Positions 1 to 8,336 of a stretch of 64,000 bases of DNA are shown one piece after another. Position numbers and translations under genes: made by a program. The notes under the pieces were generated by a model, which worked only from the letters and a program-made list of their open reading frames with translations, was not told where the DNA came from and did not search any database. The stretch's first letter is position 1; each line of letters opens with the position of its first letter. The DNA is from Desulfovibrio aminophilus (GTDB taxonomy: Bacteria > Desulfobacterota > Desulfovibrionia > Desulfovibrionales > Desulfovibrionaceae). The DNA is taken from the NCBI RefSeq assembly GCF_023660105.1, contig NZ_JAMHGA010000015.1, positions 89,521 through 153,520 of the forward strand. The letters are read 5' to 3'.

Positions 1-963
1 GACTACGTGCTGGAGTCCATCGCCACCTGCTACGCCACCAAGGAGGGCCCGGGCGAGATCCGGCGCATGAACGTCAACGTCGCGCCCCTGACCGAGGCCC
101 AGTTCCGCGACCTGAAGGCCACGGGCATCGGCACCTACCAGGTCTTCCAGGAGACCTATCACCGCGACACCTACGCCAAGGTGCACAAGACCGGGCCCAA
201 GACCGACTTCGACTGGCGCGCCACGGCCATGGACCGGGCCATGCGCGCGGGAATCGACGACGTGGGCGTGGGCGTGCTTTTCGGCCTGTATGACTGGCGC
301 TTCGAGATGATGGCCCTCATGCAGCACATCGCCCACCTGGAGAAGGAGTTCGGCGTGGGCTGCCACACCATCAGCGTGCCGCGCATCGAGCCCGCCTCGG
401 GTTCGGACATGGCCTCGGCCCCGCCGCACGCGGTGAGCGACGACGACTTCCGCAAGATCGTGGCCATCCTGCGCCTGGCCGTGCCCTACACCGGCATGAT
501 CATGTCCACCCGCGAGAACGCGGACATGCGCCGCGAGACCCTGGCCCTGGGCGTGTCCCAGATCTCGGCGGGCAGCCGGACCAACCCCGGCGGCTACGCC
601 GAGGACGAGCAGTTCGACGCCAGCCAGTTCCAGCTGGGCGACCACCGCTCCCTGGCCGAGGTCATCGCCGACGTCTCCGAACTGGGCTACATCCCCTCCT
701 TCTGCACCGGCTGCTACCGCCTGGGCCGCACGGGCCAGGACTTCATGGACATGGCCAAGCCCGGGCTCATCAAGGAGAAGTGCGGGCCCAACGCCCTGTC
801 CACCTTCCAGGAGTACCTGCGCGACTACGCCCCGGTGGACCTGGGCCGCATCGGCGAGCGGGCCATCGGCCGCGAGCTGGAGGACATGGCCCCCAAGACC
901 CGGCGGGTGGCCGAGCGCATGCTGGAGAAGGTGCGCGAGGGGCGGAGCGATGTGTTCTGTTGA
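1..963 (+). CDS. hydG: [FeFe]-hydrogenase H-cluster maturase HydG, C-terminal part
   Basis: The 5' end lies outside the window; 320 codons remain of a family usually near 470, so the radical-SAM CX3CX2C site is not visible. HydG cleaves tyrosine and converts the resulting dehydroglycine into the CO and CN ligands of the hydrogenase active site, in the cytoplasm. The visible part carries the HydG auxiliary-cluster motif: Cys codons at 703, 712 and 781 give C-X2-C-X22-C (CTGCYRLGRTG...EKC). The last 14 bases overlap the next gene, and hydE and hydF follow. This context separates it from the related thiamine enzyme ThiH. The hydrogenase structural genes are not in the window. Confidence 0.95.
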   Translation, partial: DYVLESIATCYATKEGPGEIRRMNVNVAPLTEAQFRDLKATGIGTYQVFQETYHRDTYAKVHKTGPKTDFDWRATAMDRAMRAGIDDVGVGVLFGLYDWRFEMMALMQHIAHLEKEFGVGCHTISVPRIEPASGSDMASAPPHAVSDDDFRKIVAILRLAVPYTGMIMSTRENADMRRETLALGVSQISAGSRTNPGGYAEDEQFDASQFQLGDHRSLAEVIADVSELGYIPSFCTGCYRLGRTGQDFMDMAKPGLIKEKCGPNALSTFQEYLRDYAPVDLGRIGERAIGRELEDMAPKTRRVAERMLEKVREGRSDVFC

Positions 964-2389
964 CGCCGTCAAGCGAGGGGAGGCCTGCGGGCCTCCCCCG
1001 TCCACGCGCGTGGAGCGCGACGCCCTGGGCGAGCGGGAGATTCCGGCCGGGGTCTATTGGGGCGTGCACACGGCCCGGGCCCTGGAGAACTTTCCCCTGA
1101 GCGGGCGGCCGCCGCATCCGGCCCTGGTGGCGGCCCTGGCCCAGGTGAAGCTGGCCTGCGCCCGGGCCAACGCCGAGCTGGGATATCTGCCCGCGCCCGT
1201 GGCCGAGGCCGTGGCCCTGGCCTGCGGCGAGGTCCTGGACGGCAACCTGGGCCGGGCCGTGGTGGTGGACGCGCTGCAGGGCGGCGCGGGAACCTCCACG
1301 AACATGAACCTGAACGAGGTGCTGGCCAACCGCGCCGAGGAGATCCTCGGCGGGCGGAAGGGCGAGTACGCCCTGGTCCACCCGCTGCGACACGTGAACC
1401 TGCACCAGTCCACCAACGACGTCTATCCCACGGCGGTGCGGCTGGCGGCCATCGGGCTCCTGCGGGAGCTGGAGCGGGCGGTGGCCGGGCTCCAGGCCGC
1501 CTTCCAGGAGAAGGAGGCGGAGTTCCGCGATGTGCTCAAGGTGGGCCGCACCCAGCTCCAGGACGCCGTGCCCCTGACCCTGGGCGCGGAGTGCTCCGCC
1601 TGGGCCGAGGCCCTGTCCCGCGACCGTTGGCGGGTGTTCAAGTGCGAGGAGCGGCTGCGGGTGGTCAACCTGGGCGGCACGGCCGTGGGCACCGGGCTCA
1701 CCGCGCCCAGGGACTACATCTTCCTGGTGGTGGAGAAGCTGCGCGAGATCACGGGCCTGGGCCTGTCCCGGGCCGAGAACCTGGTGGACGCCACCCAGAA
1801 CGCCGACGCCTTCGTGGAGGTCTCGGGCATTCTCAAGGCTCACGCCGTGAACCTGTTCAAGATTTCCTCGGACCTGCGGCTGCTCGGCTCCGGCCCCCGG
1901 GCGGGTCTGGGCGAGGTGCGGCTGCCCCCGGTGCAGGCCGGGTCGAGCCTCATGCCCGGCAAGGTCAACCCGGTGATCTGCGAGGCCGTGGGTCAGGCCG
2001 CGTTGCGGGTCCTGGCCGAGGACCAGGCCGTGACCCAGGCCGCCCAGCTCGGCCAACTGGAGCTGAACGCCTTCATGCCCCTGCTGGCCGAGGCCCTGCT
2101 CGGCGGCCTGAGCCTGCTCGCCCGCGCCGACGCGCTCTTTCGCGAGCGCTGCGTGGCCGGGCTCGGCGCGGACCGGGAGGCCTGCGCCGCGCACCTGGAG
2201 CGCTCCCAGGCCCTGGCCACGGCCCTGGTGCCGCGCCTGGGCTACGATCTGGCCGGGGAGATCGCGGTCCAGTCCCGGGACTCGGGCCAAGGCGTGCGCG
2301 AGGTGATCCTGGCGCGCGGCCTGCTGGAGCCCGGGGAGCTGGACCGCCTGCTTTCGGCGGAGGCCATGACCGCCCTGGGGCGCCGCTGA
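950..2389 (+). CDS. aspartate ammonia-lyase-like protein of the hyd maturation operon
   Basis: A 479-residue member of the aspartase/fumarase superfamily. The superfamily signature GSSLMPGKVNP (the flexible SS loop with the catalytic serine) is at about residue 325, preceded by TSTNMNLNEVLANR and HLHQSTN-type substrate-binding blocks (here NLHQSTNDVYPTA). These point to aspartase or fumarase chemistry: aspartate to fumarate plus ammonia is the usual annotation for the homologue beside hydE/hydF in Desulfovibrio. The ATG at 950 overlaps the hydG stop by 14 bases and the stop overlaps hydE by one base (TGATG), so it is translated as part of the maturase operon. A role in supplying ammonia to H-cluster assembly is inference. 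A downstream GTG at 1009 is a possible alternative start. Confidence 0.85.
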   Translation: MCSVDAVKRGEACGPPPSTRVERDALGEREIPAGVYWGVHTARALENFPLSGRPPHPALVAALAQVKLACARANAELGYLPAPVAEAVALACGEVLDGNLGRAVVVDALQGGAGTSTNMNLNEVLANRAEEILGGRKGEYALVHPLRHVNLHQSTNDVYPTAVRLAAIGLLRELERAVAGLQAAFQEKEAEFRDVLKVGRTQLQDAVPLTLGAECSAWAEALSRDRWRVFKCEERLRVVNLGGTAVGTGLTAPRDYIFLVVEKLREITGLGLSRAENLVDATQNADAFVEVSGILKAHAVNLFKISSDLRLLGSGPRAGLGEVRLPPVQAGSSLMPGKVNPVICEAVGQAALRVLAEDQAVTQAAQLGQLELNAFMPLLAEALLGGLSLLARADALFRERCVAGLGADREACAAHLERSQALATALVPRLGYDLAGEIAVQSRDSGQGVREVILARGLLEPGELDRLLSAEAMTALGRR

Positions 2390-3393
2390 TGGGCCCCGCG
2401 TGTCTCCTGGAGTCCCCGGCGGTCCTGAACCGGGCGCGCATTCTCGACGGCCTGCTGGCCCCGGACCCCGGGCCCCTGTTCAGCGCGGCCGACGCCGTGC
2501 GCCTGCGGGTCAAGGGCAGCGGCGTGTTCCTGCGCGGGATCATCGAGTTCTCCAGCCACTGCGTCCGCAACTGCCTCTATTGCGGTCTGCGCCGGGCCAA
2601 CACGCGGGCCGCGCGCTATCGCCTGGATCCGGACACCGTGGTCCGGCTGGCCGTGGGCATCGCGGCCCGGGGCATCGGCACGGTGGTGCTCCAGTCGGGC
2701 GACGACCTGGACTACCCGGCGGCGGAGATCGCCCGCATGGTGCGCGAGATCAAGCGCCGGGCGGACATGGCCGTGGTGCTCAGCGTGGGCGAGCGGGAGC
2801 CCAGGGAATACGCGCTCTGGCGCGAGGCCGGGGCCGACCGCTACCTCATGAAGCACGAGACCTCGAACCCCGGACTCTACGCCCTGCTCCATCCGGGCCG
2901 GACCCTGGCCCAGCGGCTCTCGGCCCTGCGCACGCTCAAGTCCCTGGGCTACGAGATCGGCACGGGCTTCATCATCGGCCTGCCCGGCCAGACCCCGGAA
3001 ATCCTGGCCGAGGACGTGCTCCTGGCGCGCGAGCTGGGCGCGGACATGTGCGGGGTGGGGCCCTTCGTGCCCCAGTCCCGCACGCCCCTGGCCGCCGAGC
3101 CGCCGGGCAGTCCGGAGCGCACGCTGCGGGTGGTGGCCTTGCTGCGGCTGGCCTCGCCCGGGCTGAACCTCCCGGCCACCACGGCCCTGGCCACCCTGGA
3201 CCCGGCGGCGGGCCAGACCCGGGCGCTCCGGGCCGGGGCCAACGTGATCATGCCCAGCTTCACGCCCACGGAAGCGCGGGCCAAGTACCGCATCTACGAC
3301 AACAAGGCCGAGGTGGACCTGGCCGCGGCTCTCGACGCGGCCACGGCCGCCGGGCGCTGCGTGGTCAGGGACGGAAAAGTGAGGATCGGATGA
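2389..3393 (+). CDS. hydE: [FeFe]-hydrogenase H-cluster maturase HydE, radical SAM
   Basis: 334 residues, family-typical length. The radical-SAM cluster motif is CVRNCLYC with cysteines at residues 58, 62 and 65, in the BioB-like context SSHCVRNCLYCGLRR. Conserved blocks for the barrel and SAM binding follow (VVLQSGDD, LMKHETSN, GTGFIIGLPGQT, and MPSFTPTEARAKYRIYDNK near the end). HydE acts on the cysteine-bound Fe(CO)2CN synthon made by HydG while the dithiolate-bridged diiron unit is built. The start ATG shares its A with the preceding TGA stop, and the stop overlaps hydF by four bases, so translation is coupled on both sides. Confidence 0.95.
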   Translation: MGPACLLESPAVLNRARILDGLLAPDPGPLFSAADAVRLRVKGSGVFLRGIIEFSSHCVRNCLYCGLRRANTRAARYRLDPDTVVRLAVGIAARGIGTVVLQSGDDLDYPAAEIARMVREIKRRADMAVVLSVGEREPREYALWREAGADRYLMKHETSNPGLYALLHPGRTLAQRLSALRTLKSLGYEIGTGFIIGLPGQTPEILAEDVLLARELGADMCGVGPFVPQSRTPLAAEPPGSPERTLRVVALLRLASPGLNLPATTALATLDPAAGQTRALRAGANVIMPSFTPTEARAKYRIYDNKAEVDLAAALDAATAAGRCVVRDGKVRIG

Positions 3394-4628
3394 ACGAGGC
3401 TCCCAAGGGATTGCGGCTGCACATCGGCATCTACGGCCGCCGCAACGTCGGCAAGTCGTCGCTGCTGAACGCCCTGTCCGGGCAGGACGCGGCCATCGTC
3501 TCGGACACCCCGGGCACCACCACGGACCCGGTGGAGAAGACCCAGGAACTCGCGCCCCTGGGGCCGGTGGTCTTCATCGACACGGCCGGGATCGACGACG
3601 AGGGCGACCTGGGCGCGCTGCGCGCGGAGCGGACCATGAAGGCCCTGGAGCGCACGGACGTGGCCCTGCTGGTGGCCGAGGCGGAACGCTGGAGCGCCTA
3701 CGAGGAGGGGCTCGTCTCGGTCCTGTCCGAGCGCAAGATTCCCTTCGCCGTGGTCTTCAACAAGGACGACCTGGCCGCGCCTCCGGCGGAGCGCGTGGCC
3801 GCCCTGGAACAGGCCGGGGTCAGGACCATCCGGACCTCGGCGGCCCAGGGCCGGGGCATCGGCCTGGTCAAGGAGGCCCTGGCCGGGCTGGCCCCGGAGG
3901 ACTGGTTCCAGGAGCCCCGGCTCCTGGGCGACCTGCTGCCCGCCGGGGAGCTGGCCGTGCTCGTGGTGCCCATCGACCTGGGCGCGCCCAAGGGCCGTCT
4001 CATCCTGCCCCAGGTCCAGGCCATCCGCGACATCCTGGACAGCGACGCGGCCTGCATGGTGGTCAAGGAGCGCGAGCTGCGCGACGCCCTGGAGCGGCTG
4101 AACCGCAAGCCCCGGATCGTGGTCTGCGACTCCCAGGTGGTGCTCAAGGCCGCCGGCGACACCCCGCCGGACGTGCTCCTGACGACCTTCTCCATCCTCA
4201 TGGCCCGTTTCAAGGGCGACCTGGCCCGGCTGGCGCGCGGCGCGGCTGCCATCGAGAAGCTGCGGCCCGGCGACCGGGTGCTGGTGGCCGAGGCCTGCTC
4301 GCACCACCCCCTGGCCGACGACATCGGCCGGATCAAGATTCCACGCTGGCTGCGGCAGTACGCGGGCGGGGACATCGAGGTCGTCAACGTGGCGGGCCGG
4401 GACTTCCCGGAGGACCTGGAGCGGTACCGGCTGGTGGTGCATTGCGGGGCCTGCGTGGCCAACCGCAGGCAGATGCTCACCCGCATCCAGCGGGCCGAGG
4501 GCCTGGGCGTGCCGATCACCAACTACGGCCTGGCCATCTCCTACGTGCAGGGCGTGCTGCCGCGCGTGCTGGACCCCTTCCCGGCGGCCCGGGAGGCCTT
4601 CCTGGAGGCCCGGCGCGCGGCGCGTTGA
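3390..4628 (+). CDS. hydF: [FeFe]-hydrogenase maturation GTPase HydF
   Basis: 412 residues. The N-terminal GTPase domain has the P-loop GRRNVGKSS (residues 16-24), switch motif DTPGTT near 39-44, DTAG at 64-67 and NKDD. A dimerisation domain follows, then the HydF iron-sulfur domain with EACSHH and, about 50 residues later, HCGAC, matching the known C-X-H...H-C-X2-C arrangement. HydF is the scaffold on which the diiron subcluster is completed before transfer to apo-hydrogenase. The ATG overlaps the hydE stop (ATGA). This is the last gene of the operon; only six bases separate it from the convergent rsmI gene and no clear terminator is seen there. Confidence 0.95.
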   Translation: MNEAPKGLRLHIGIYGRRNVGKSSLLNALSGQDAAIVSDTPGTTTDPVEKTQELAPLGPVVFIDTAGIDDEGDLGALRAERTMKALERTDVALLVAEAERWSAYEEGLVSVLSERKIPFAVVFNKDDLAAPPAERVAALEQAGVRTIRTSAAQGRGIGLVKEALAGLAPEDWFQEPRLLGDLLPAGELAVLVVPIDLGAPKGRLILPQVQAIRDILDSDAACMVVKERELRDALERLNRKPRIVVCDSQVVLKAAGDTPPDVLLTTFSILMARFKGDLARLARGAAAIEKLRPGDRVLVAEACSHHPLADDIGRIKIPRWLRQYAGGDIEVVNVAGRDFPEDLERYRLVVHCGACVANRRQMLTRIQRAEGLGVPITNYGLAISYVQGVLPRVLDPFPAAREAFLEARRAAR

Positions 4629-4634
4629 GCGGCG

Positions 4635-5477
4635 TCAGTCTTCGCGCAGGGCGCTCAGTTTTTCGTAGGCTTCCTTGGCGCTCCAGCCCGGGGCCCGGGA
4701 CGCGGCGCGGCGGGCCACCTCGCGGGGCTTGCCTCCGCGCGCGGATTCCTCGCGCAGCAGGTCCAACAGGGCCTCCTCGGTCAGCCGGGCCGGGGTCTCG
4801 GGCGGGCCCACCACCACGGTGATCTCGCCCAGGAATTCCTCGGGCAGGGCGTCCAGGGCGTCCAGGCGGCCCTGGATGAACTCCTCGAACTCCTTGGTCA
4901 GTTCGCGGGCCACGCAGAACTCCCGGGGGCCGAGGACCTCGGCGGCCAGGGCCAGGGTGGCGGCGAGCCGGGTCTTGCGCTCGAAGAAGACCAGGGTGGC
5001 GGGCAGGGCGGCGTAGGTCTCCAGCAGGCGGCGGATGTCGCCGTCCTTGCGCGGCAGGAAGCCGAGAAAGACGAAGGGCAGGGGCGGCAGGCCGCAGGCC
5101 GAGAGCGCGGCGATGGGGGCCGAGGGCCCGGGCACGGGCGACACCGGCACCCCGGCGGCGCGGCAGGCGCGCACGAGGCGGTAGCCCGGATCCGAGAGGA
5201 GCGGGGTGCCCGCGTCCGAGACCAGGGCCACGCTCCGGCCCTCGGACAGGGCGGCCAGGACCTGCTCCACGCGGGCCTCCTCGTTGTGCTCGAAGAGGCT
5301 CAGGAAACCCTTGGAGGGCAGGCCCAGGCGCTGGAACAGGAGCCCGGCGCGGCGGGTGTCCTCGGCCAGGACCAGGTCCGCCGAGGCCAGGACCTCGCGG
5401 GCCCGGGGCGAGAGGTCACCAAGGTTGCCAAGCGGCGTGGCCACCACCCATAGCCGGGCTGAAGGCGTCGCGCACAT
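4635..5477 (-). CDS. rsmI: 16S rRNA (cytidine1402-2'-O)-methyltransferase RsmI
   Basis: 280 residues, normal for RsmI. The N-terminal block [18 protein letters not shown] and the motifs AEDTRR and SLFEHNE are followed by LVSDAGTPLLSDPGYRLV and PVPGPSAPIAALSACGLP, the classic tetrapyrrole-methylase-fold signatures of this family. It methylates the ribose of C1402 in the decoding centre. The ATG at 5477 has a good GGGGAGGAG ribosome site upstream; an in-frame ATG at 5495 has none. The first 62 bases overlap the end of yraN, which is unusually long for neighbouring genes on the same strand. It is the last gene of the rnhB-yraN-rsmI group. Confidence 0.95.
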   Translation of the reverse strand: MCATPSARLWVVATPLGNLGDLSPRAREVLASADLVLAEDTRRAGLLFQRLGLPSKGFLSLFEHNEEARVEQVLAALSEGRSVALVSDAGTPLLSDPGYRLVRACRAAGVPVSPVPGPSAPIAALSACGLPPLPFVFLGFLPRKDGDIRRLLETYAALPATLVFFERKTRLAATLALAAEVLGPREFCVARELTKEFEEFIQGRLDALDALPEEFLGEITVVVGPPETPARLTEEALLDLLREESARGGKPREVARRAASRAPGWSAKEAYEKLSALRED

Positions 5478-5823
5478 GCTCGATCTCCTCCCCATCCGCC
5501 GTGACGCGCACGCAGACCACGTCGAAGCGGCAGGGGCTGTCCCAGAGTTTCTTCTTGCTCAGGTACTGCGCGGCGGCCGTGCCGAGCTTGGCCTGCTTGC
5601 GGCCGTCCACGGCCTCGGCCGGGGACGCCAGCGAACCGGGGCCGCGCGTCTTGACCTCCACGAACACGAGGGTGTCGCCCTCGCGGCAGACCATGTCAAG
5701 CTCCCACTGCTTCCAGCGCCAGTTGCGTTCGAGCACGGCCAGCCCGGCCCGCTCCAGGAAGCGGGCGGCGGCCGCCTCGCCGCGCGCGCCGAGGGTCAGA
5801 TGGGCAGGCGTGCCTGCGGGCAT
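5416..5823 (-). CDS. yraN: YraN / UPF0102 family nuclease-fold protein
   Basis: 135 residues. The family pattern is clear: [23 protein letters not shown], then [21 protein letters not shown], matching the E-X-D...E-V-K core of the predicted PD-(D/E)XK endonuclease fold. Function in the cell is not established; it is commonly encoded next to rnhB and rsmI, as here. The usual GEIDLI motif reads WELDMV, keeping the acidic pair. The start overlaps the end of rnhB by 28 bases and the 3' end overlaps rsmI by 62 bases, so the three genes form one transcription unit with coupled translation. Confidence 0.9.
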   Translation of the reverse strand: MPAGTPAHLTLGARGEAAAARFLERAGLAVLERNWRWKQWELDMVCREGDTLVFVEVKTRGPGSLASPAEAVDGRKQAKLGTAAAQYLSKKKLWDSPCRFDVVCVRVTADGEEIEHVRDAFSPAMGGGHAAWQPW

Positions 5824-6452
5824 GTCGCCCCCTTGCGCTGTTCGTCGGGCAGCACGCCCCGGAAGGTGAGCCGGTGGGCCGGGCAGGGCCCCAGGCGGAG
5901 CAGGGCCTCGCGGTGGACCGCCGTGCCGTAGCCCTTGTGCTCGGCCAGCCCGTAGCCCGGAAAGCGCCGGTCCAGGGCCGCGAGCATGTGGTCGCGGGTG
6001 GTCTTGGCCAGGATCGAGGCCGCCGAGATGGCCGCGAAGCGGGCGTCGCCGCCCACCTTCGCGCGCTGGGCCGGGGCGTCGTCCAGCAGGTGCGGCGGGA
6101 TGGTCTTGTCGCCGTCCACGAGCAGGAGCCGGGGCCGGAGCCGCAGGCGGCGCACGGCGCGGCTCATGGCCAGGAAGGTGGCCTGGAGGATGTTCACGGC
6201 GTCGATCTCGCGGGGGCGGGCCAGGGCCACGGCCCAGGCCAGGGCCTGGGCGCGGATGCGCGGGGCCAGCGTCTCGCGGGCGAGCTCGGAGAGGACCTTG
6301 GAGTCGTTCAGCCCGGGCAGGTCGAAGGAATCGGGCAGGATCACCGCCGCGGCCACCACGGGCCCGGCCAGACAGCCCCGGCCGGCCTCGTCCACTCCGG
6401 CCGTCTCGGCGGCGGCTGGTCCGGCGTGCTCGTGCAGGAAAAGCTGGGGCAT
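5796..6452 (-). CDS. rnhB: ribonuclease HII
   Basis: 218 residues. RNase HII removes RNA from RNA-DNA hybrids and single ribonucleotides from DNA. The first catalytic motif is [20 protein letters not shown] (Asp and Glu of DEAGRG), the next acidic residue is in [11 protein letters not shown], and [23 protein letters not shown] with the HKGYGT block completes the family signature. The ATG at 6452 is chosen because upstream in-frame sequence is low-complexity and lies across the rplS terminator region. It starts the rnhB-yraN-rsmI unit; the 125 bases between it and the rplS terminator presumably hold its promoter, but I see no convincing boxes. Confidence 0.95.
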   Translation of the reverse strand: MPQLFLHEHAGPAAAETAGVDEAGRGCLAGPVVAAAVILPDSFDLPGLNDSKVLSELARETLAPRIRAQALAWAVALARPREIDAVNILQATFLAMSRAVRRLRLRPRLLLVDGDKTIPPHLLDDAPAQRAKVGGDARFAAISAASILAKTTRDHMLAALDRRFPGYGLAEHKGYGTAVHREALLRLGPCPAHRLTFRGVLPDEQRKGATCPQARLPI

Positions 6453-6577
6453 GGGGTCTCCGGCGGTTGGAATCCTGGCTGCGCGGCCGGTTCCGGTTCC
6501 CGCGCGGGGCGGTTGGGCCGGAATCCGGGCCACAGGGGGGCCGGACGGAAAGGCGGAAGGGGGAAGGCGTTCCTGGG

Positions 6578-6619
6578 AAAAAGTCCGGGAAGGGCCCGAG
6601 GTCTGGACCCCTCCCGGAC
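6578..6619 (-). terminator. Rho-independent terminator after rplS
   Basis: Read on the minus strand, GTCCGGGA (6619-6612) pairs with TCCCGGAC (6590-6583) and is followed by five T residues (6582-6578). It sits 15 bases past the rplS stop and separates the trmD-rplS transcript from rnhB-yraN-rsmI. Confidence 0.75.
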
Positions 6620-6633
6620 GAAACTCCCCGGGA

Positions 6634-6987
6634 TTACTCCCAGATCTGCTTGGACTTGATGCGCGAGGCCTTGCCCTTGAGTTCGCGCAGGTAGTAGAGG
6701 CGGCTCCGGCGGACCTTGCCCTCGGAAACCACCTCGACCCGCTCGATGAAGGGCGAGTGGAAGGGGAACACGCGCTCGACGCCCACGCCGTCCGACATCT
6801 TGCGCACGGTGAAGGTGGAGCCGACACCGCCGCGGTGCACGCGGATGATCACACCCTGGAAGACCTGGATGCGCTCTTTCTCGCCCTCGATGATGCGCAG
6901 GTGGACCTTGACGGTGTCCCCGGCCTTGACCGCCGGGATGTCCAGGCGCATCTGCTCGGCTTCGATGTTCTTCAGGATGGCGTTCAT
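6634..6987 (-). CDS. rplS: 50S ribosomal protein L19
   Basis: 117 residues, the usual size. The sequence is plainly L19: [31 protein letters not shown], then [13 protein letters not shown] and [22 protein letters not shown]19 sits at the 30S-50S interface of the ribosome. The ATG at 6987 is preceded by AAGGAGATCAAGAC, an excellent ribosome site; an in-frame start further upstream would reach into the end of trmD. It lies 37 bases after trmD, the usual order, and is followed by a terminator. Confidence 0.97.
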   Translation of the reverse strand: MNAILKNIEAEQMRLDIPAVKAGDTVKVHLRIIEGEKERIQVFQGVIIRVHRGGVGSTFTVRKMSDGVGVERVFPFHSPFIERVEVVSEGKVRRSRLYYLRELKGKASRIKSKQIWE

Positions 6988-7024
6988 GTCTTGATCTCCT
7001 TGTTCGGGAAAACCCGATTTCTTC

Positions 7025-8317
7025 TCAATATGCATCGCCCAGGAGGCGGTCCACGGTGATGCCCAGGGCCGCCCGCACGGGCAGGTGGTTGTATCCCCCC
7101 AGGAAGCGGATCGGCGCGAGCCGCGCGTCCGCCAGTCCCAAGGCCTCCGGGGCCAGGCCCGATCCCGTTCCGAAGAGCAGGAGCACGGGGCCTTGGGCCA
7201 GCCGTTCCCGCACCTCGCCGGGGCCGATCATGGGCGGCCCGCCGCGCTCGAAGCGCGCGCTGGTGGCCAGCACGAAGGGCCGTTTTCCGGCCCGCCGGGC
7301 CACGTCCTCCACGGCCTCGGCGATGCCCGCGAGCACCTCCGTCCGTTCCAGGGCCTCGGCCCGGTCCGGGTTGGCCGCGCCTCCCGGTCCCTCGGTCCAG
7401 TGTCCCAGAAGGGTCCTCGCCAGCCGCCGCTGGTCCTCCAGCGGGGTGAGCACATAGGCCCCTCCCAGATCATAGGAGCGGGAAACGCGGGACATATCGT
7501 GAACGTCGAGATTTGTCAAAGAGACAGTGACGGTTTCTCCGGCTCGGTTCTTCACCGGGTGGTGGCAGAGCCCCAGGTAGAGGCAGCGGCCGAGCCCGGA
7601 ATGCGGCCGACGGCGCAGGAATTCCGCGTCCGGCCGGGTCAGGGGCGCGCCGGAGAGAAGTTCCGGCCGCTGCCGGAGCGTGGTGGCCAGGGACTGCTCC
7701 CGACGCCAGGTTTCGATGCGGGCGTGGTCGCCGGAGAGGAGCACCTCGGGCACGGACAGGCCCTCGAAGACCTCGGGCCGGGTGTAGTGCGGATATTCCA
7801 GGAGCCCGGCGGAAAAGCTCTCCTCGGTCCCGGACTCCTCCTTGCCCATGAACCCGGGCAGGAGACGGCCCACGGCCTCCAGCAGGCAGAGGGCCCCGGA
7901 CTCGCCGCCGGTGAGCACGAAGTCGCCCACGCTCACGGGCTCCACGGGGAACAGCTCCATGATCCGCTCGTCCAGGCCCTCGTAGCGGCCGCAGATGAGC
8001 GTCAGGTCGTCGCCCCCGGCGGCCAGCTCCCGGGCCAGGGCCTGGGTCAGCGGGCGGCCGCGCGGGGTGAGCAGGAGCATGCGCCCCGGGGCGTCGATGC
8101 TCCGCAGGGCCCGGGCCAGGGGATCGGCCTGCATGACCATGCCCGGCCCGCCGCCGTAGGGCCGGTCGTCCACGTGCCGGTGCTTGTTGGTGGAGAAGTC
8201 GCGCGGGTTGACCAGCTCGAAGTCCACGATGCCCGCCTCGCGCGCCTTGCCCATGAGCCCGGCGGACAGGGGGGAGTCGAAGAACTCCGGGAAGAGGGTC
8301 ACGAGATGGAAACGCAC
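7025..8317 (-). CDS. trmD: tRNA (guanine37-N1)-methyltransferase TrmD fused to a second SPOUT-like RNA methyltransferase domain
   Basis: 430 residues against about 245 for ordinary TrmD. Residues 1-240 are Trm[39 protein letters not shown] and [12 protein letters not shown] (the trefoil-knot SAM site), with [21 protein letters not shown] carrying the catalytic Asp region. Residues from about 250 to the end ([15 protein letters not shown]...[11 protein letters not shown]...[13 protein letters not shown]...LRGG-type ending [25 protein letters not shown]) resemble the TM1570-type SPOUT domain (Methyltrn_RNA_4). The GTG start has AGGAGTCCTGGCC upstream. The AT-rich gene ends 19 bases before the start, so that gene directly precedes trmD. 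The target of the second domain is unknown. Confidence 0.93.
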   Translation of the reverse strand: MRFHLVTLFPEFFDSPLSAGLMGKAREAGIVDFELVNPRDFSTNKHRHVDDRPYGGGPGMVMQADPLARALRSIDAPGRMLLLTPRGRPLTQALARELAAGGDDLTLICGRYEGLDERIMELFPVEPVSVGDFVLTGGESGALCLLEAVGRLLPGFMGKEESGTEESFSAGLLEYPHYTRPEVFEGLSVPEVLLSGDHARIETWRREQSLATTLRQRPELLSGAPLTRPDAEFLRRRPHSGLGRCLYLGLCHHPVKNRAGETVTVSLTNLDVHDMSRVSRSYDLGGAYVLTPLEDQRRLARTLLGHWTEGPGGAANPDRAEALERTEVLAGIAEAVEDVARRAGKRPFVLATSARFERGGPPMIGPGEVRERLAQGPVLLLFGTGSGLAPEALGLADARLAPIRFLGGYNHLPVRAALGITVDRLLGDAY

Positions 8318-8336
8318 GGCCAGGACTCCTGGTCAG

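Noticed and set aside
770..2290. A 506-codon minus-strand frame opposite the aspartase-like gene.
   Set aside because: Low-complexity Gly/Ala/His/Gln composition and a well-supported plus-strand gene in the same place.
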